From Scopulibacillus_A cellulosilyticus (GTDB lineage Bacteria; Bacillota; Bacilli; Bacillales; Sporolactobacillaceae): a stretch of 64,000 bases of DNA. The DNA lies in NCBI RefSeq assembly GCF_042665295.1, contig NZ_JBHTCO010000017.1:62001-126000 (forward strand). The letters are read 5' to 3'. A program made the position numbers and the translations under genes. Below, in pieces: positions 33,522 to 42,340 of this stretch. Every line of letters starts with the position of its first letter. Position 1 is the stretch's first letter. The notes beneath the pieces were generated by a model. The model had not been told where the DNA came from. It saw nothing but the letters and a program-made list of their open reading frames with translations, and ran no database searches.

Positions 33522-35375
33522 TCAATACACATCACGTTGATAACGTTTTTCCTGGCGCATTTGTGTCAAATAGAGTTCTGCTTCGTCCTGGGTCATGCCG
33601 CCTTCTTTTTCAAGGATCGCCTGCAATGTATGGTGAACGTCCTTAGCCATGTTCTTTTCGTCGCCGCAAACATATACATTGGCCCCATCTTTAAGCCATT
33701 GATAGATGTCCCGGCTTTTCTCAAGCATGCGGTGCTGGACATAAACCTTTTCAGCATTATCGCGGGAAAATGCGACATCCATTCTAGATAAAACACCTTC
33801 CTTAAGCCACTTTTGCCATTCAACCTGATAAAGAAAGTCTGACTTAAAATGCTGATCACCGAAAAATAACCACGTTTTTCCGAGCGTGCCTGTTTCCTCT
33901 CTTTCTTGCAGGAATGATCTGAAAGGAGCAACGCCAGTGCCGGGTCCAATCATGATGACCGGCGTTTCAGAATCCGACGGAAATTTGAAATTAGGATTAC
34001 GGTGGATATAGATAGGCAATAGGTCGCCGGGTTCTATCCGTTCTGCGCACTGTCCGGAGCAAACACCAATCCGGTTGCGTCCGAGTGCTTCATATCTAAC
34101 GGTTCCAATTGTAAGATGAACCTCATCCGGGTTCGCCTTAAAGCTGCTCGAGATTGAGTAAAGCCGAACAGGTATCCTGCGAAGAATCTGTAAAAATTCG
34201 CTTGGCGCTACTTTTCCAGGCGGGAAATCCCGTATCAAATCAAGCAGATCGCGCCCATCGAGATAGGATTTAAGTTCTTCCTCATGTCCTGATGCAATGA
34301 GTTCTGTCAGCTTTTCATTGGAGAAAAGCTGTGCTGCCTGTGTAAGCATCGGCTTTGTCAGTCTGGTAATCTCGAAATGGGAGATCAGAGCCTTACGTAA
34401 TGTGCTCGTTTCACCTTGTTTATTTACAGGAACGATTTCTTCAGGGTTCCAATTCATCTCATTAATGATATTGTCTGCTAAGCCGGGATCATTTTCCGGG
34501 AAAATGCCGAGACTGTCACCCGGTTCAAATTTAAAATTAGACCCCTCGAGAGATAATTCAAGATGACGGGTTTCTTTGTTTGACCCGCGGCCGCTAAGTT
34601 TTAAATTTTCTAATACCTCAGCTTTAAAAGGATTAGTTCTTGAATAGACCGGCTTTTCTGTTTGCAATGCCGCTGCTGCCTGTGCAGTTGAAAGTATTTG
34701 TTCACCGGCAGGATTAGACTCCTGAGCCTCGCTTAATTTACTTAAAACACCCTCAACCCATTCCGCGGCTGGTTCATCAAAATCTACGTCACAATCAATC
34801 CGGGGGTAAAAACGTTCTCCCCCTAATTCCTCAAGCCGTTTATCAAAATCTTTGCCAGTCTGACAGAAAAATTCGTAAGACTGGTCTCCGAGTGAGAGTA
34901 CTGAGAATCTCAGACCATCCAATTGGGGTGCCCGTTTACTGTTAAGAAATTCATAGAAGGACAAAGCATTGTCCGGCGGATCCCCTTCTCCATGAGTGGC
35001 CGTAATAATCAGCAAATCCTGAACATTTTTTAAAGTTTTTGGCTTGAAATCGTCCATCGAAGATAGAGTTGCTTTAAATCCTTGTTCCTCTAATTTCCGA
35101 TGCATCTCTTCAGCAAGCGATTGTGCATTGCCGGTCTCGGAGCCAAAGAGCACCGTGACTTCCCGGGAAGCAGACTGGCTGACATTTTGAGAAGATCCTT
35201 CGGTGACGAGAAGACTTTGACCGGCGGTATCAGCCGTTGTAGAAATGGCTGCTTCAAAACTGGAAAGATACCCGCTGAGCCAAATTTTTTGTTTATCTGT
35301 TAGTGTTGGCAGCAACTGATTAAGAAGCTCTGCCTGCTCCTGACTAAAAGGACTGTTCGTTACTTGGAAATTCAA
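33522..35375 (-). CDS. cysJ: assimilatory sulfite reductase (NADPH) flavoprotein alpha subunit
   Basis: Transfers electrons from NADPH through FAD and FMN to CysI. The ~617-residue protein has a flavodoxin domain (VLFGSETGNAQSLAEEMHRKL, about 75-220), an FAD-binding part with RLYSISSS and GVCSGQCAER, and an NADPH domain (GPGTGVAPFRSFLQERE, ending KRYQRDVY). I start at the TTG at 35375 (MNFQVTNSPF), spaced correctly from GAGGTG and matching the family N-terminus; a GTG at 35384 is the alternative. Confidence 0.94.
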   Translation of the reverse strand: MNFQVTNSPFSQEQAELLNQLLPTLTDKQKIWLSGYLSSFEAAISTTADTAGQSLLVTEGSSQNVSQSASREVTVLFGSETGNAQSLAEEMHRKLEEQGFKATLSSMDDFKPKTLKNVQDLLIITATHGEGDPPDNALSFYEFLNSKRAPQLDGLRFSVLSLGDQSYEFFCQTGKDFDKRLEELGGERFYPRIDCDVDFDEPAAEWVEGVLSKLSEAQESNPAGEQILSTAQAAAALQTEKPVYSRTNPFKAEVLENLKLSGRGSNKETRHLELSLEGSNFKFEPGDSLGIFPENDPGLADNIINEMNWNPEEIVPVNKQGETSTLRKALISHFEITRLTKPMLTQAAQLFSNEKLTELIASGHEEELKSYLDGRDLLDLIRDFPPGKVAPSEFLQILRRIPVRLYSISSSFKANPDEVHLTIGTVRYEALGRNRIGVCSGQCAERIEPGDLLPIYIHRNPNFKFPSDSETPVIMIGPGTGVAPFRSFLQEREETGTLGKTWLFFGDQHFKSDFLYQVEWQKWLKEGVLSRMDVAFSRDNAEKVYVQHRMLEKSRDIYQWLKDGANVYVCGDEKNMAKDVHHTLQAILEKEGGMTQDEAELYLTQMRQEKRYQRDVY

Positions 35376-35408
35376 AATATTCACCTCGCAAATGAGTACA
35401 TTTACTTT

Positions 35409-35579
35409 TTAAATAAAGCCTTCGGTTGTCCGATCAGCCATTTTTTCACTTTCAGAATAATCAAGATATCTAAATGAAGAAAGTTTTATAAGGGCTCCTG
35501 TACGGCGCAATTCATAGGAGCTAATCATAGCCCGATGCAAAGCGGAAAGGAAGGCCTTTTCATGCAGTAAGCTTTGCAA
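35409..35579 (-). other. open frame in the cysJ leader, unrecognised
   Basis: Between the predicted cysJ promoter and gene lies a minus-strand frame ending at 35409-35411. From a TTG at 35579 it gives 56 residues (LQSLLHEKAFLSALHRAM..., ending MADRTTEGFI). The frame stays open upstream to about position 35670, including IWLVPSPKAQATAW, but has no ATG and no convincing ribosome site. Composition looks protein-like. It may be a leader protein with an unusual start, or a truncated gene. Family not recognised. Confidence 0.35.
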
Positions 35580-35646
35580 CCAGGCAGTTGCTTGCGCCTT
35601 GGGGCTTGGTACCAGCCAAATTTTCTTTAATTTTTTATTATTATTT

Positions 35647-35676
35647 ATAATAACCCCAATTATTCCGATGAGTCAA
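35647..35676 (-). promoter_or_regulatory. candidate cysJI promoter
   Basis: On the minus strand TTGACT (35676-35671), 18 nt, TATTAT (35652-35647). This predicts a leader of about 260 nt before cysJ. I see no S-box or T-box motif in that leader. The remaining region to 35887 holds only the hmp upstream sequence. Confidence 0.5.
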
Positions 35677-35887
35677 CTTAGAATTTGTTAATAATTTTTA
35701 AAAGGATGAAGTTAGATCTTTAGAAGCTAATAATCAGGGAGATAACGGGGAAAGTGCATCAAGATTTAAAGGAATTAAAAAGGATAATAAAGCTAATACT
35801 CATAAAGGAAAGTCAAAAAGGGCAAAAAAGTGTCTTCGGCTATTAAATAATGAAAAACTATTCTTTTATATTGTAGGTGATTAATCA

Positions 35888-37108
35888 ATGCTTGATGAAA
35901 AAACACTTGAAATTGTTAAATCAACAGCACCCGTTTTAAAAGAGCACAGTGATGAAATTGGCAAACATTTTTACAAACTTTTATTTTCAAAGGCTCCTGA
36001 ACTTTATAATATGTTTAATCAAACAAATCAAAAAAGAGGAATACAGCAAGAAGCGCTGGCTTATGCAGTCTATGCAGCTGGGGAAAATATCAATCATTTA
36101 GATGAAATAAAGCCTCTTGTTATGCGGATTGCCGAAAAGCATAGGGCTTTGGGTGTTAAACCTGAACAATATCCAGTTGTAGGTGAAACATTGCTTCAAG
36201 CTGTAAAAGATGTCCTTGGCGACGCTGCCACAGATGAAATCATTGATGCTTGGGCAGCCGCTTACAATTATATCGCAGATGCCTTCATAAGCATTGAAAA
36301 AGAACTCTATGATAAAACAGAACATGAAACTGGCGGCTGGTTGGGCTTTCGTGACTTTATTGTAGATAAAAAGGTACCGGAGACGGACCAGGTGACGTCC
36401 TTTTATCTTAAACCTAAAGATGGAAGAGCAATAGCCGCGTATCAAGCGGGGCAATATCTGACACTGAAAGCAGCCATTGAAGGCGAGAAGTACACACATA
36501 TGCGGCATTACAGCTTATCGGATGCCCCAGGCAAAGATTATTATCGAATTAGTGTTAAACGTGAAGAGGCTCATGGGGATGCGCCGGAAGGGATCGTATC
36601 TAATTATCTTCATAAAAAGGTTAAAGAAGGCGATGTTTTGCAGTTTGCCGCTCCAGCCGGTGATTTTACTGTAACGTACAATGACCTGCCAATCGTGCTG
36701 ATTAGCGGCGGCATTGGACTAACCCCTCTAATGAGTATGCTGGAAATGCTTGTTGAGAAACAGCCGGAGCGATCGGTAACTTTTATACATGCGACAATGA
36801 ATAGTACAACTCACGCTATGAAAAGCCGTGTTGAACAATTAGTTGCAGATCATAACAATGTAAAATCATATGTTTGTTACGAAAAGCCAACAGAAGATGA
36901 TAAAAACTCACGTAACTTTGATAAAGAAGGGTTTATAGATCTTGAATGGTTAAAATCAATCTTGCCTGGCAATCAAGCTGATTTTTATTTTTGCGGGCCC
37001 ATCCCTTTTATGAAAGCGGTCAATCAAGCGCTTAAGGATTTCGGTGTGTCTAAAGAACACAGCCATTATGAAGTCTTTAATCCAATCAGTATTTTGGAGG
37101 AAGCGTAA
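35888..37108 (+). CDS. hmp: flavohemoglobin / nitric oxide dioxygenase
   Basis: Detoxifies NO to nitrate. The 406 residues comprise an N-terminal globin (1-140, proximal His in RIAEKHRALG, distal region around HFYKLLF). A ferredoxin-reductase module follows, with the FAD motif RHYSLSD, NADPH-binding ISGGIGLTPLMSML and the C-terminal FYFCGPIPFMKAV. TAGGTGAT precedes the ATG. Regulation by NsrR or ResD is usual in Bacillus, but I did not identify their sites. Confidence 0.93.
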   Translation: MLDEKTLEIVKSTAPVLKEHSDEIGKHFYKLLFSKAPELYNMFNQTNQKRGIQQEALAYAVYAAGENINHLDEIKPLVMRIAEKHRALGVKPEQYPVVGETLLQAVKDVLGDAATDEIIDAWAAAYNYIADAFISIEKELYDKTEHETGGWLGFRDFIVDKKVPETDQVTSFYLKPKDGRAIAAYQAGQYLTLKAAIEGEKYTHMRHYSLSDAPGKDYYRISVKREEAHGDAPEGIVSNYLHKKVKEGDVLQFAAPAGDFTVTYNDLPIVLISGGIGLTPLMSMLEMLVEKQPERSVTFIHATMNSTTHAMKSRVEQLVADHNNVKSYVCYEKPTEDDKNSRNFDKEGFIDLEWLKSILPGNQADFYFCGPIPFMKAVNQALKDFGVSKEHSHYEVFNPISILEEA

Positions 37109-37156
37109 AGCCTTGCTTCTGCAGCTAATAAGTTAAACCTTCTAAAGTGCAAAAGA

Positions 37157-37185
37157 AAACCGCATTCAAAAAAGAAATGCGGTTT
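37157..37185. terminator. terminator between hmp and the cyclase gene
   Basis: AAACCGCATT (37157-37166) pairs with AATGCGGTTT (37176-37185), followed by further T. The convergent gene ends 14 nt on. Confidence 0.8.
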
Positions 37186-37198
37186 TTTTTACAGTGAA

Positions 37199-38989
37199 TT
37201 AAAATTCTCTTATTTTATCAATATAATGACTTAAAGCCAATAACGGCCAAATATGCGGATAACTATGATAATAAATATAAAAATGCCCCGGTAACCCGGC
37301 ACCCATTGGATATGTCAAGGATTTCTCAGGATGGTTTTCCCGATTTAATATATAGTCGATGCCTTTTTCAATCTCTGTGGTCGGCTTTTCATAAATTGAT
37401 ATTAAGGTATCGACTGCCCAGGAGGTTTGTACAATTGTAGAATATGTGAGGGGCACAAAGGTACGCTTTTGATCACTTTTACATGATTCACCCCAGCCGC
37501 CGTCTGATCGCTGAATATTCTTTATCCATTCAGCTGCCTTTTGAATAGCCGGGTGATGGGATGGTACCCCGACAGCTTTTAATCCGGTTACGGCCGCCCA
37601 TGTACCATAAATATAAGAAACACCCCATCGGCCATACCATGAACCGTCGTCTTTCTGATTTTCTATTAACCAACGTACACCTGATTCTATACGCGGATGA
37701 CGAATGGTTAACCTTAAATAGTTGCCGAAAAATTCAAGTGTCCGACCTGTTAAATCAGCCGTTGATGGATCTATGAAAGTATCTTTCAAATTTTCAATAG
37801 GTAATAGGGTAATGATGGATTGGTGGGTATTTTTGTCAAAGGATCCCCAGCCGCCATCATCATTCTGCATGTCAAGAAGCCATTTGACACCTGCATTCCA
37901 GGCTTTTCGATATTCATTATGATCAAGCGTAAACCGGGAAATAGCACGTAAAGCGGCTTGTGTATCATCAATGTCTGGAAGACTTGAATTATTCTCTGAA
38001 AATCCCCATCCTCCTTCAGTGCGATAATCCTTTTGAAAAGAAAGTAAGTATTTTGCTGAAGACAAAATGGCTGGATCATCAATAGAGAGTCCCGCTTCCT
38101 GCAAGGCATAACTGAACAATGCGGTGTCCCATATCGTTGAGGATGAATTTTGTATGTGACAGTCTTCATCAATTTTAAATAATAAAGATTTTAAGCCGGC
38201 GACAGCATTTTGTAAATGGCGTGAATGAGAATCATAGCCTAATGCAAGGAAGGCATAGATCATAAAAAACGTTGCACTGGCATAACTGAACAAGGTGCCA
38301 TCCGCTTCAATCCCCTTAAGCATATATGATTCAGCTTTCTTAATCGCAGGTTTTGCCAAGAATTTTGATATTGAATAAATTCGTTTGCTTTTTCTTTTAC
38401 GTTTTTTCGATATTGAAAATAAATGAGATAAATCAGGCGTCCACTGATTTCTAAATGAAGGCTTATGATGGCCTAATATTAAAATCGGTGCCAAGTGGGC
38501 TTTAACATAGGAACTTAATTTATATGAATGTATTTTATTCATCATAAAAAGCGGAAACGGGAAAAAATATGGCCAAGGATAAAGGTCATTAAGTGCTAAC
38601 ATAAATTTTGTTGAAACGTGTGTATTTTCAAGGCCGCCTTTCTTGAGAATAAATGACTCAGCTTTTTTCATATTGTTATCGGAGCCATCAGCATAACCTG
38701 AAAATAGCAAAGCAGTATAGGCTTCAACTGTTGCTGACAGGTTTCCGCTTTCATCATCATACAACCGCCAAGCGCCATTTGATTGCTGCGTATTTAATAA
38801 ACGATTAACCAGAGCTTTGATCAAATCTTCCTCTTTATATTCAAGAACACGGAGAATGATAATCATATAGGCATCTGTCATTGGGCCGCTCTCAAAGCAG
38901 TATTTCCACGAACCGTCATCGGATTGATTTTTTTTAATATGATTGATCATCTGATGAATTTCACTTTTAACTTTTTCCTTAATAATCAT
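37199..38989 (-). CDS. sqhC: squalene-hopene / sporulenol cyclase family terpene cyclase
   Basis: A 596-residue class II terpene cyclase. The catalytic D-x-D-D acid motif is visible as LPDIDDTQAALRA. Several QW repeats flank it: QSDDGSW, QQSNGAW, GGWGF, QNDDGGWGSF, QKDDGSWYG and QRSDGGWGE. In B. subtilis the enzyme cyclises tetraprenyl-beta-curcumene to sporulenol in spores; squalene is the alternative substrate, and sequence alone does not decide. GGAAAGGA directly abuts the ATG at 38989, which is tight, so the start is less certain. Confidence 0.9.
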   Translation of the reverse strand: MIIKEKVKSEIHQMINHIKKNQSDDGSWKYCFESGPMTDAYMIIILRVLEYKEEDLIKALVNRLLNTQQSNGAWRLYDDESGNLSATVEAYTALLFSGYADGSDNNMKKAESFILKKGGLENTHVSTKFMLALNDLYPWPYFFPFPLFMMNKIHSYKLSSYVKAHLAPILILGHHKPSFRNQWTPDLSHLFSISKKRKRKSKRIYSISKFLAKPAIKKAESYMLKGIEADGTLFSYASATFFMIYAFLALGYDSHSRHLQNAVAGLKSLLFKIDEDCHIQNSSSTIWDTALFSYALQEAGLSIDDPAILSSAKYLLSFQKDYRTEGGWGFSENNSSLPDIDDTQAALRAISRFTLDHNEYRKAWNAGVKWLLDMQNDDGGWGSFDKNTHQSIITLLPIENLKDTFIDPSTADLTGRTLEFFGNYLRLTIRHPRIESGVRWLIENQKDDGSWYGRWGVSYIYGTWAAVTGLKAVGVPSHHPAIQKAAEWIKNIQRSDGGWGESCKSDQKRTFVPLTYSTIVQTSWAVDTLISIYEKPTTEIEKGIDYILNRENHPEKSLTYPMGAGLPGHFYIYYHSYPHIWPLLALSHYIDKIREF

Positions 38990-39125
38990 TCCTTTCCCAT
39001 CCCTTGCCGAATTGATTTATAACATGACTGATATAGGATATGATCAAAAGCGTGTAATACGGAATAGTTTGAATGACTATTTTGGCAGTGAAAGGAGTCG
39101 GAGCTGCTCCTAAATGGAAAATTTG

Positions 39126-39194
39126 GCTCATAAAAGAGGGGAAATGCTCATAACGGGGATAATTCGCTCATAATTGGAATATGGTTGCCCATAA
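39126..39194. repeat. four-unit imperfect tandem repeat, ~20-bp period
   Basis: GCTCATAA recurs at 39126, 39146 and 39166, and as GCCCATAA at 39187, each followed by a purine-rich stretch. The array lies between the divergent cyclase gene and the small gene at 39302. The rest of 38990-39301 shows nothing else apart from a terminator. Confidence 0.6.
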
Positions 39195-39262
39195 AAGTGA
39201 AGAAGCCGCTTAGGGGTGTCGTTTAAAACTGAAGGAAATGATACTTATAAATTAAAAAGGGA

Positions 39263-39295
39263 CTGTCCTAAAAGTAAAGAAGACTTTTAAGACAG
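39263..39295 (-). terminator. terminator of the 62-codon gene
   Basis: CTGTCCTAAAAGT (39263-39275) and ACTTTTAAGACAG (39283-39295) pair with one mismatch, just after the minus-strand stop at 39302. Confidence 0.55.
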
Positions 39296-39301
39296 CACCA
39301 T

Positions 39302-39490
39302 TTATCTTTCATTATTAAAAAATGAATCAACAACTTGTTCAATCTTTTCAGGATCAGGATCTTGACCGGTAAATTGGAAAGGCATTTCTTGTAAAAACAT
39401 ACCATCTTTATATACGTGTACAGCGCCTTTTTGCAACATCACACTATATTCAACATCAAACGTGTATCCGTTCTTCTGAATGGCTCCCAT
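39302..39490 (-). CDS. small conserved protein (DUF5370/YbxH-like)
   Basis: A 62-residue protein, MGAIQKNGYTFDVEYSVMLQ at the start, then GAVHVYKDGMFLQEMPFQFTG. I recall similar ~60-residue Bacillus proteins under DUF5370; the assignment is from memory. Compact beta-rich pattern, no membrane segment. GAAAGGGGA is the ribosome site. Function unknown. Confidence 0.55.
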   Translation of the reverse strand: MGAIQKNGYTFDVEYSVMLQKGAVHVYKDGMFLQEMPFQFTGQDPDPEKIEQVVDSFFNNER

Positions 39491-39606
39491 TTATATTCCC
39501 CTTTCTGTCATCCGTATTTTTCCACATATAAGACAAGTTATGTAAAAAACATTTATATGATAAACTGGACTAAGAATTTATCAGATTTTTGAAATAAGGC
39601 GTATAA

Positions 39607-39825
39607 AAGAACATTACTAATCGGAAAGGTGAGGTTTATGGCAAAGTTAAAGCAGAGCGCATCGCCCATGCTAAGCCTGTCAAAATATTAATTGATGAAG
39701 ACTTGCTGCAATATGATAAAATTTGGGCAGCAGCCGGACATCCAAAGGCCGTTTTTCCGCTTACATCTGATGAACTTGTACATAAGACTGATGGACAGGT
39801 TTGTGTAATAAAGGAGCAGCTTTAG
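39607..39825 (+). pseudogene. YbaK/EbsC-type aminoacyl-tRNA deacylase, C-terminal remnant
   Basis: The frame reads GKVKAERIAHAKPV, KILIDEDLLQYDKIWAAAGHPKAVFPLTSDELV and ends TDGQVCVIKEQL. This is the C-terminal third of the YbaK/prolyl-tRNA editing family (normally about 160 residues). An in-frame TAA at 39604 closes it upstream, and the ATG at 39638 is in another frame, so no intact protein can be made. The rest of 39826-40156 is AT-rich and empty. Confidence 0.75.
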
Positions 39826-40156
39826 AGATATAGCTCTTGACATGTAAATGTTTCAAGGGCATATATATCAACTTTTATGGAATTTGATTGTATTTTTTAT
39901 ACAAAAGACTCTTGTAATTTTTGCCTTTTAGCATTAATGTATATAGAAGTAAAGGGATTTTCCGAATTTTTTTAGATTATACGATATTAACTGAGATGGG
40001 TGTCTAAATCAGAAATACATGTTTTGTGAAGCTTCAAATGTGAAGGTTCTTTTTTGTTTTCTTTTTAAGGAATTTCTGGACGTTAATATTTTAGTTTATT
40101 AAACTTTTCATTTTCGTACGATTAACAAATAAATATAGAAAGGAAGTAGATTTGTT

Positions 40157-41380
40157 TTGTCGTTTCAATCGAACAGTCTTGAGCAGTCCCTTTGGACAAA
40201 GTCATTCATAATGCTGATATTTGGGAACTTTTTTACTTTTATGGGTTTCCAAATGTTAATACCTATTATGCCGCCCCATATTCAAGACATTGGTGCCTCG
40301 GGGGTTGAAATTGGTTTGGTCACAACGTTATTTTCACTGGGTGCTGTTTTTATGAGACCCTTTATCGGGTTTTTACTTGAATTCAGAACCCGTAAACCGC
40401 TTGTATTAATCGGTATTTTGTCACTGTTTGTTATTACGATATTTTATCCGCTAACACAAATTGTTTTTGTTTTCCTATTGATCCGTTTATTCCACGGCTT
40501 AGCATGGGGATGGGCTACAACTTCTAATGGGACGGCAGCCGTTGACAACGTCCCGCCGAAAAGACTTGGTGAAGGCATGGGTTATTACGGCCTTTCGGCG
40601 ACGATTGGTATGGTTATTGCACCGAGCTTAGGCATTTTCCTTTATAATCATTATAATTTTCGTGTCACCAATACCGTGTCTGTGATATTGTGTGCTATTG
40701 CTATTATCTTATTGTCTATAAGTAAATACCGGTCGCCAGACAATGTAAAAAATGTAAAACGGGAAGAGCTGAAATTTTCTTTTTTTGGTTCTCTGATTGA
40801 TAAGACCAGCTGGTATCAGGCACTAGTTACATTGATGGCGACTTTTGGATATGGGACGGTGACGACTTTTATTGTTATTTTTGCTACTGCACGCGGCATC
40901 CATCAGATTTATTTATTTTATTTATTTAATGCCATTGTAGCGACCTTTTCAAGACCTTTAACAGGAAGGCTATTTGATAGAAAAGGTCCAAAAACCATTA
41001 TACTTATTTGTGCTTTTCTCGCATTTGCCGCGCTTTGGGTGCTGTCGTTTGCCACTTCAAATATTTTTATTATTATTTCCGGTATTTTGTTTGGCGCTGG
41101 TTACGGATCGCTTCTTCCAACGCTTCAAGCATGGATCCTGTCGCAAACGAAACCGGAACGGCGCGGCGTTGCCAATGGTATGTATTATTCAGCCATTGAT
41201 TTAGGCATTGGTCTCAGCGGATTAGTGTTTGGTGTTGTTTCACAATTTGTCGGCATTTCAACAATATTTAAGATATCAAGCTTCTTCTTTATTTTAGTTA
41301 TGATTCTTACAATATTTTATCGGAAGAGGCATGTAGGAAAGAGTATAAAGGTGCAGCGGTCACGCAGGACGGGAGCCTGA
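40157..41380 (+). CDS. MFS transporter (drug/metabolite efflux type)
   Basis: A 407-residue protein with 12 hydrophobic segments and the cytoplasmic loop RPFIGFLLEFRTRKP between helices 2 and 3. HGLAWGWATTSNGTAAVD in helix 4-5 resembles the YfcJ/arabinose-efflux group. The start is a TTG at 40157 behind AAAGGAAG. Substrate unknown. It is isolated, with its own terminator. Position just after a YbaK fragment suggests this stretch has been rearranged. Confidence 0.8.
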   Translation: MSFQSNSLEQSLWTKSFIMLIFGNFFTFMGFQMLIPIMPPHIQDIGASGVEIGLVTTLFSLGAVFMRPFIGFLLEFRTRKPLVLIGILSLFVITIFYPLTQIVFVFLLIRLFHGLAWGWATTSNGTAAVDNVPPKRLGEGMGYYGLSATIGMVIAPSLGIFLYNHYNFRVTNTVSVILCAIAIILLSISKYRSPDNVKNVKREELKFSFFGSLIDKTSWYQALVTLMATFGYGTVTTFIVIFATARGIHQIYLFYLFNAIVATFSRPLTGRLFDRKGPKTIILICAFLAFAALWVLSFATSNIFIIISGILFGAGYGSLLPTLQAWILSQTKPERRGVANGMYYSAIDLGIGLSGLVFGVVSQFVGISTIFKISSFFFILVMILTIFYRKRHVGKSIKVQRSRRTGA

Positions 41381-41455
41381 AGAAGGCACCCGGATTGATC
41401 CAGGTATCTTTTTAAGGTCTTTAGACGTAGTATTCGTTGTCCCGTAAAGAACAAT

Positions 41456-41493
41456 AGAACCGATTTTCCTATCACATAAGGAAAATCGGTTCT
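41456..41493. terminator. bidirectional terminator
   Basis: AGAACCGATTTTCCT (41456-41470) and AGGAAAATCGGTTCT (41479-41493) are perfect 15-bp arms, T-rich on both sides. It serves the MFS gene and the convergent DinB gene. Confidence 0.85.
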
Positions 41494-41504
41494 TTATTAA
41501 ACAA

Positions 41505-41975
41505 TTAATCCCAAATATTAGGTCTTTTAACTTTCATTGTTCTTAAATAGTCTAAAAGTTGTCCCGTATGTACTGCTTCGTGATATGCTATACGCATTAA
41601 CATATCTCCTAATGAACGAATATACCCTTCATCGGAACGATCTATTTTGATTGCACTTAGATCTTCATTAGAAAAGGAGCGAACTGTCTGTAAAAATTGT
41701 TGATGATAAGTCTCTGCAAAATCTAATTCATCTTCAACTGAAATAAATGGCCTTTTTTCAAATGGAGAATGAAAATCTTTCAAGCTTCCTCTATTTTCAA
41801 TGGCAAGGCAATAATAATACTCTGATTCTAATACATGGCGGACCATTTCTAAACATGTCATGGCGCTTTCATCTGGCTTCCAATTCAATTTATCACCGGG
41901 AATGGCTTTCCATACAATAGTACTTCTTCTTCGAGTTTCTTTCAGGTTTAATATTAATAAATCAATAGTGTTCAT
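41505..41975 (-). CDS. DinB-family protein
   Basis: A 156-residue four-helix-bundle protein of the DinB/YfiT group, with metal-binding His residues in MVRHVLESEYYY and YHEAVHTGQLLDYL, and the conserved KLNWKPDESAMT near the N-terminus. Members include thiol-dependent S-transferases, but most are uncharacterised. AAAGGAGGAG precedes the ATG. It borders the peptide cassette but reads in the opposite direction. Confidence 0.8.
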   Translation of the reverse strand: MNTIDLLILNLKETRRRSTIVWKAIPGDKLNWKPDESAMTCLEMVRHVLESEYYYCLAIENRGSLKDFHSPFEKRPFISVEDELDFAETYHQQFLQTVRSFSNEDLSAIKIDRSDEGYIRSLGDMLMRIAYHEAVHTGQLLDYLRTMKVKRPNIWD

Positions 41976-42187
41976 TTATTTCTCCTCCTTTTTTAACCTT
42001 TTAAATTAAGTTTAATAGAGAAATTAAATAAAATGCAAATATTGTTTTTTGACGATAATTTCTGCCAAACAGAAGAGTTTGTTTTGAATGTTAATCACCC
42101 TTGTTTATATCAAATTAATAGTTAGTTTCATATAGTAGATGTTTCCTATTTCTTACGTTACTTCCTATAAATGATACAAAAGGTATA

Positions 42188-42216
42188 TTGTGGACCGAAA
42201 ATTTTTATAGTATTGT
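42188..42216 (+). promoter_or_regulatory. candidate promoter of the peptide cassette
   Basis: TTGTGG (42188-42193), 17 nt, TATTGT (42211-42216), giving a very short leader before the peptide gene at 42247. The rest of the 42.0-42.2 kb gap is AT-rich without other recognised sites. Confidence 0.45.
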
Positions 42217-42246
42217 GAAAATATCTTAGAACAGGAGGTGTTAAAT

Positions 42247-42309
42247 ATGAGGATTAATGTTAAAAAAGCAAGCAAAAAAGCTGGTGTTGTATTAGGTTTC
42301 CCAGGTTAA
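42247..42309 (+). CDS. 20-residue precursor peptide of a microcin C/pantocin-like cassette
   Basis: The frame encodes MRINVKKASKKAGVVLGFPG. A perfect AGGAGGTG lies six nucleotides before the ATG, as strong as any in the window. The peptide is basic in its N-terminal half (five Lys, one Arg) and small/hydrophobic toward a Gly C-terminus. A hairpin, an E1/ThiF-like adenylating enzyme and an exporter follow. That order equals mccA-mccB-mccC. Microcin C precursors characteristically end in Asn, so a C-terminal Gly is a departure. Assignment as precursor is inference from context. Confidence 0.72.
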   Translation: MRINVKKASKKAGVVLGFPG

Positions 42310-42340
42310 TAACTTCCAAGGGTATTACTTAAGATTTTAG

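Noticed and set aside
35400..35680. S-box or T-box riboswitch before cysJ
   Set aside because: Neither the S-box core nor the T-box GGTGG/ACC sequence is present.
41505..41975. DinB-family gene as an immunity gene of the peptide cassette
   Set aside because: It reads away from the cassette, and nothing in its sequence indicates hydrolysis or acetylation of a nucleotide peptide.
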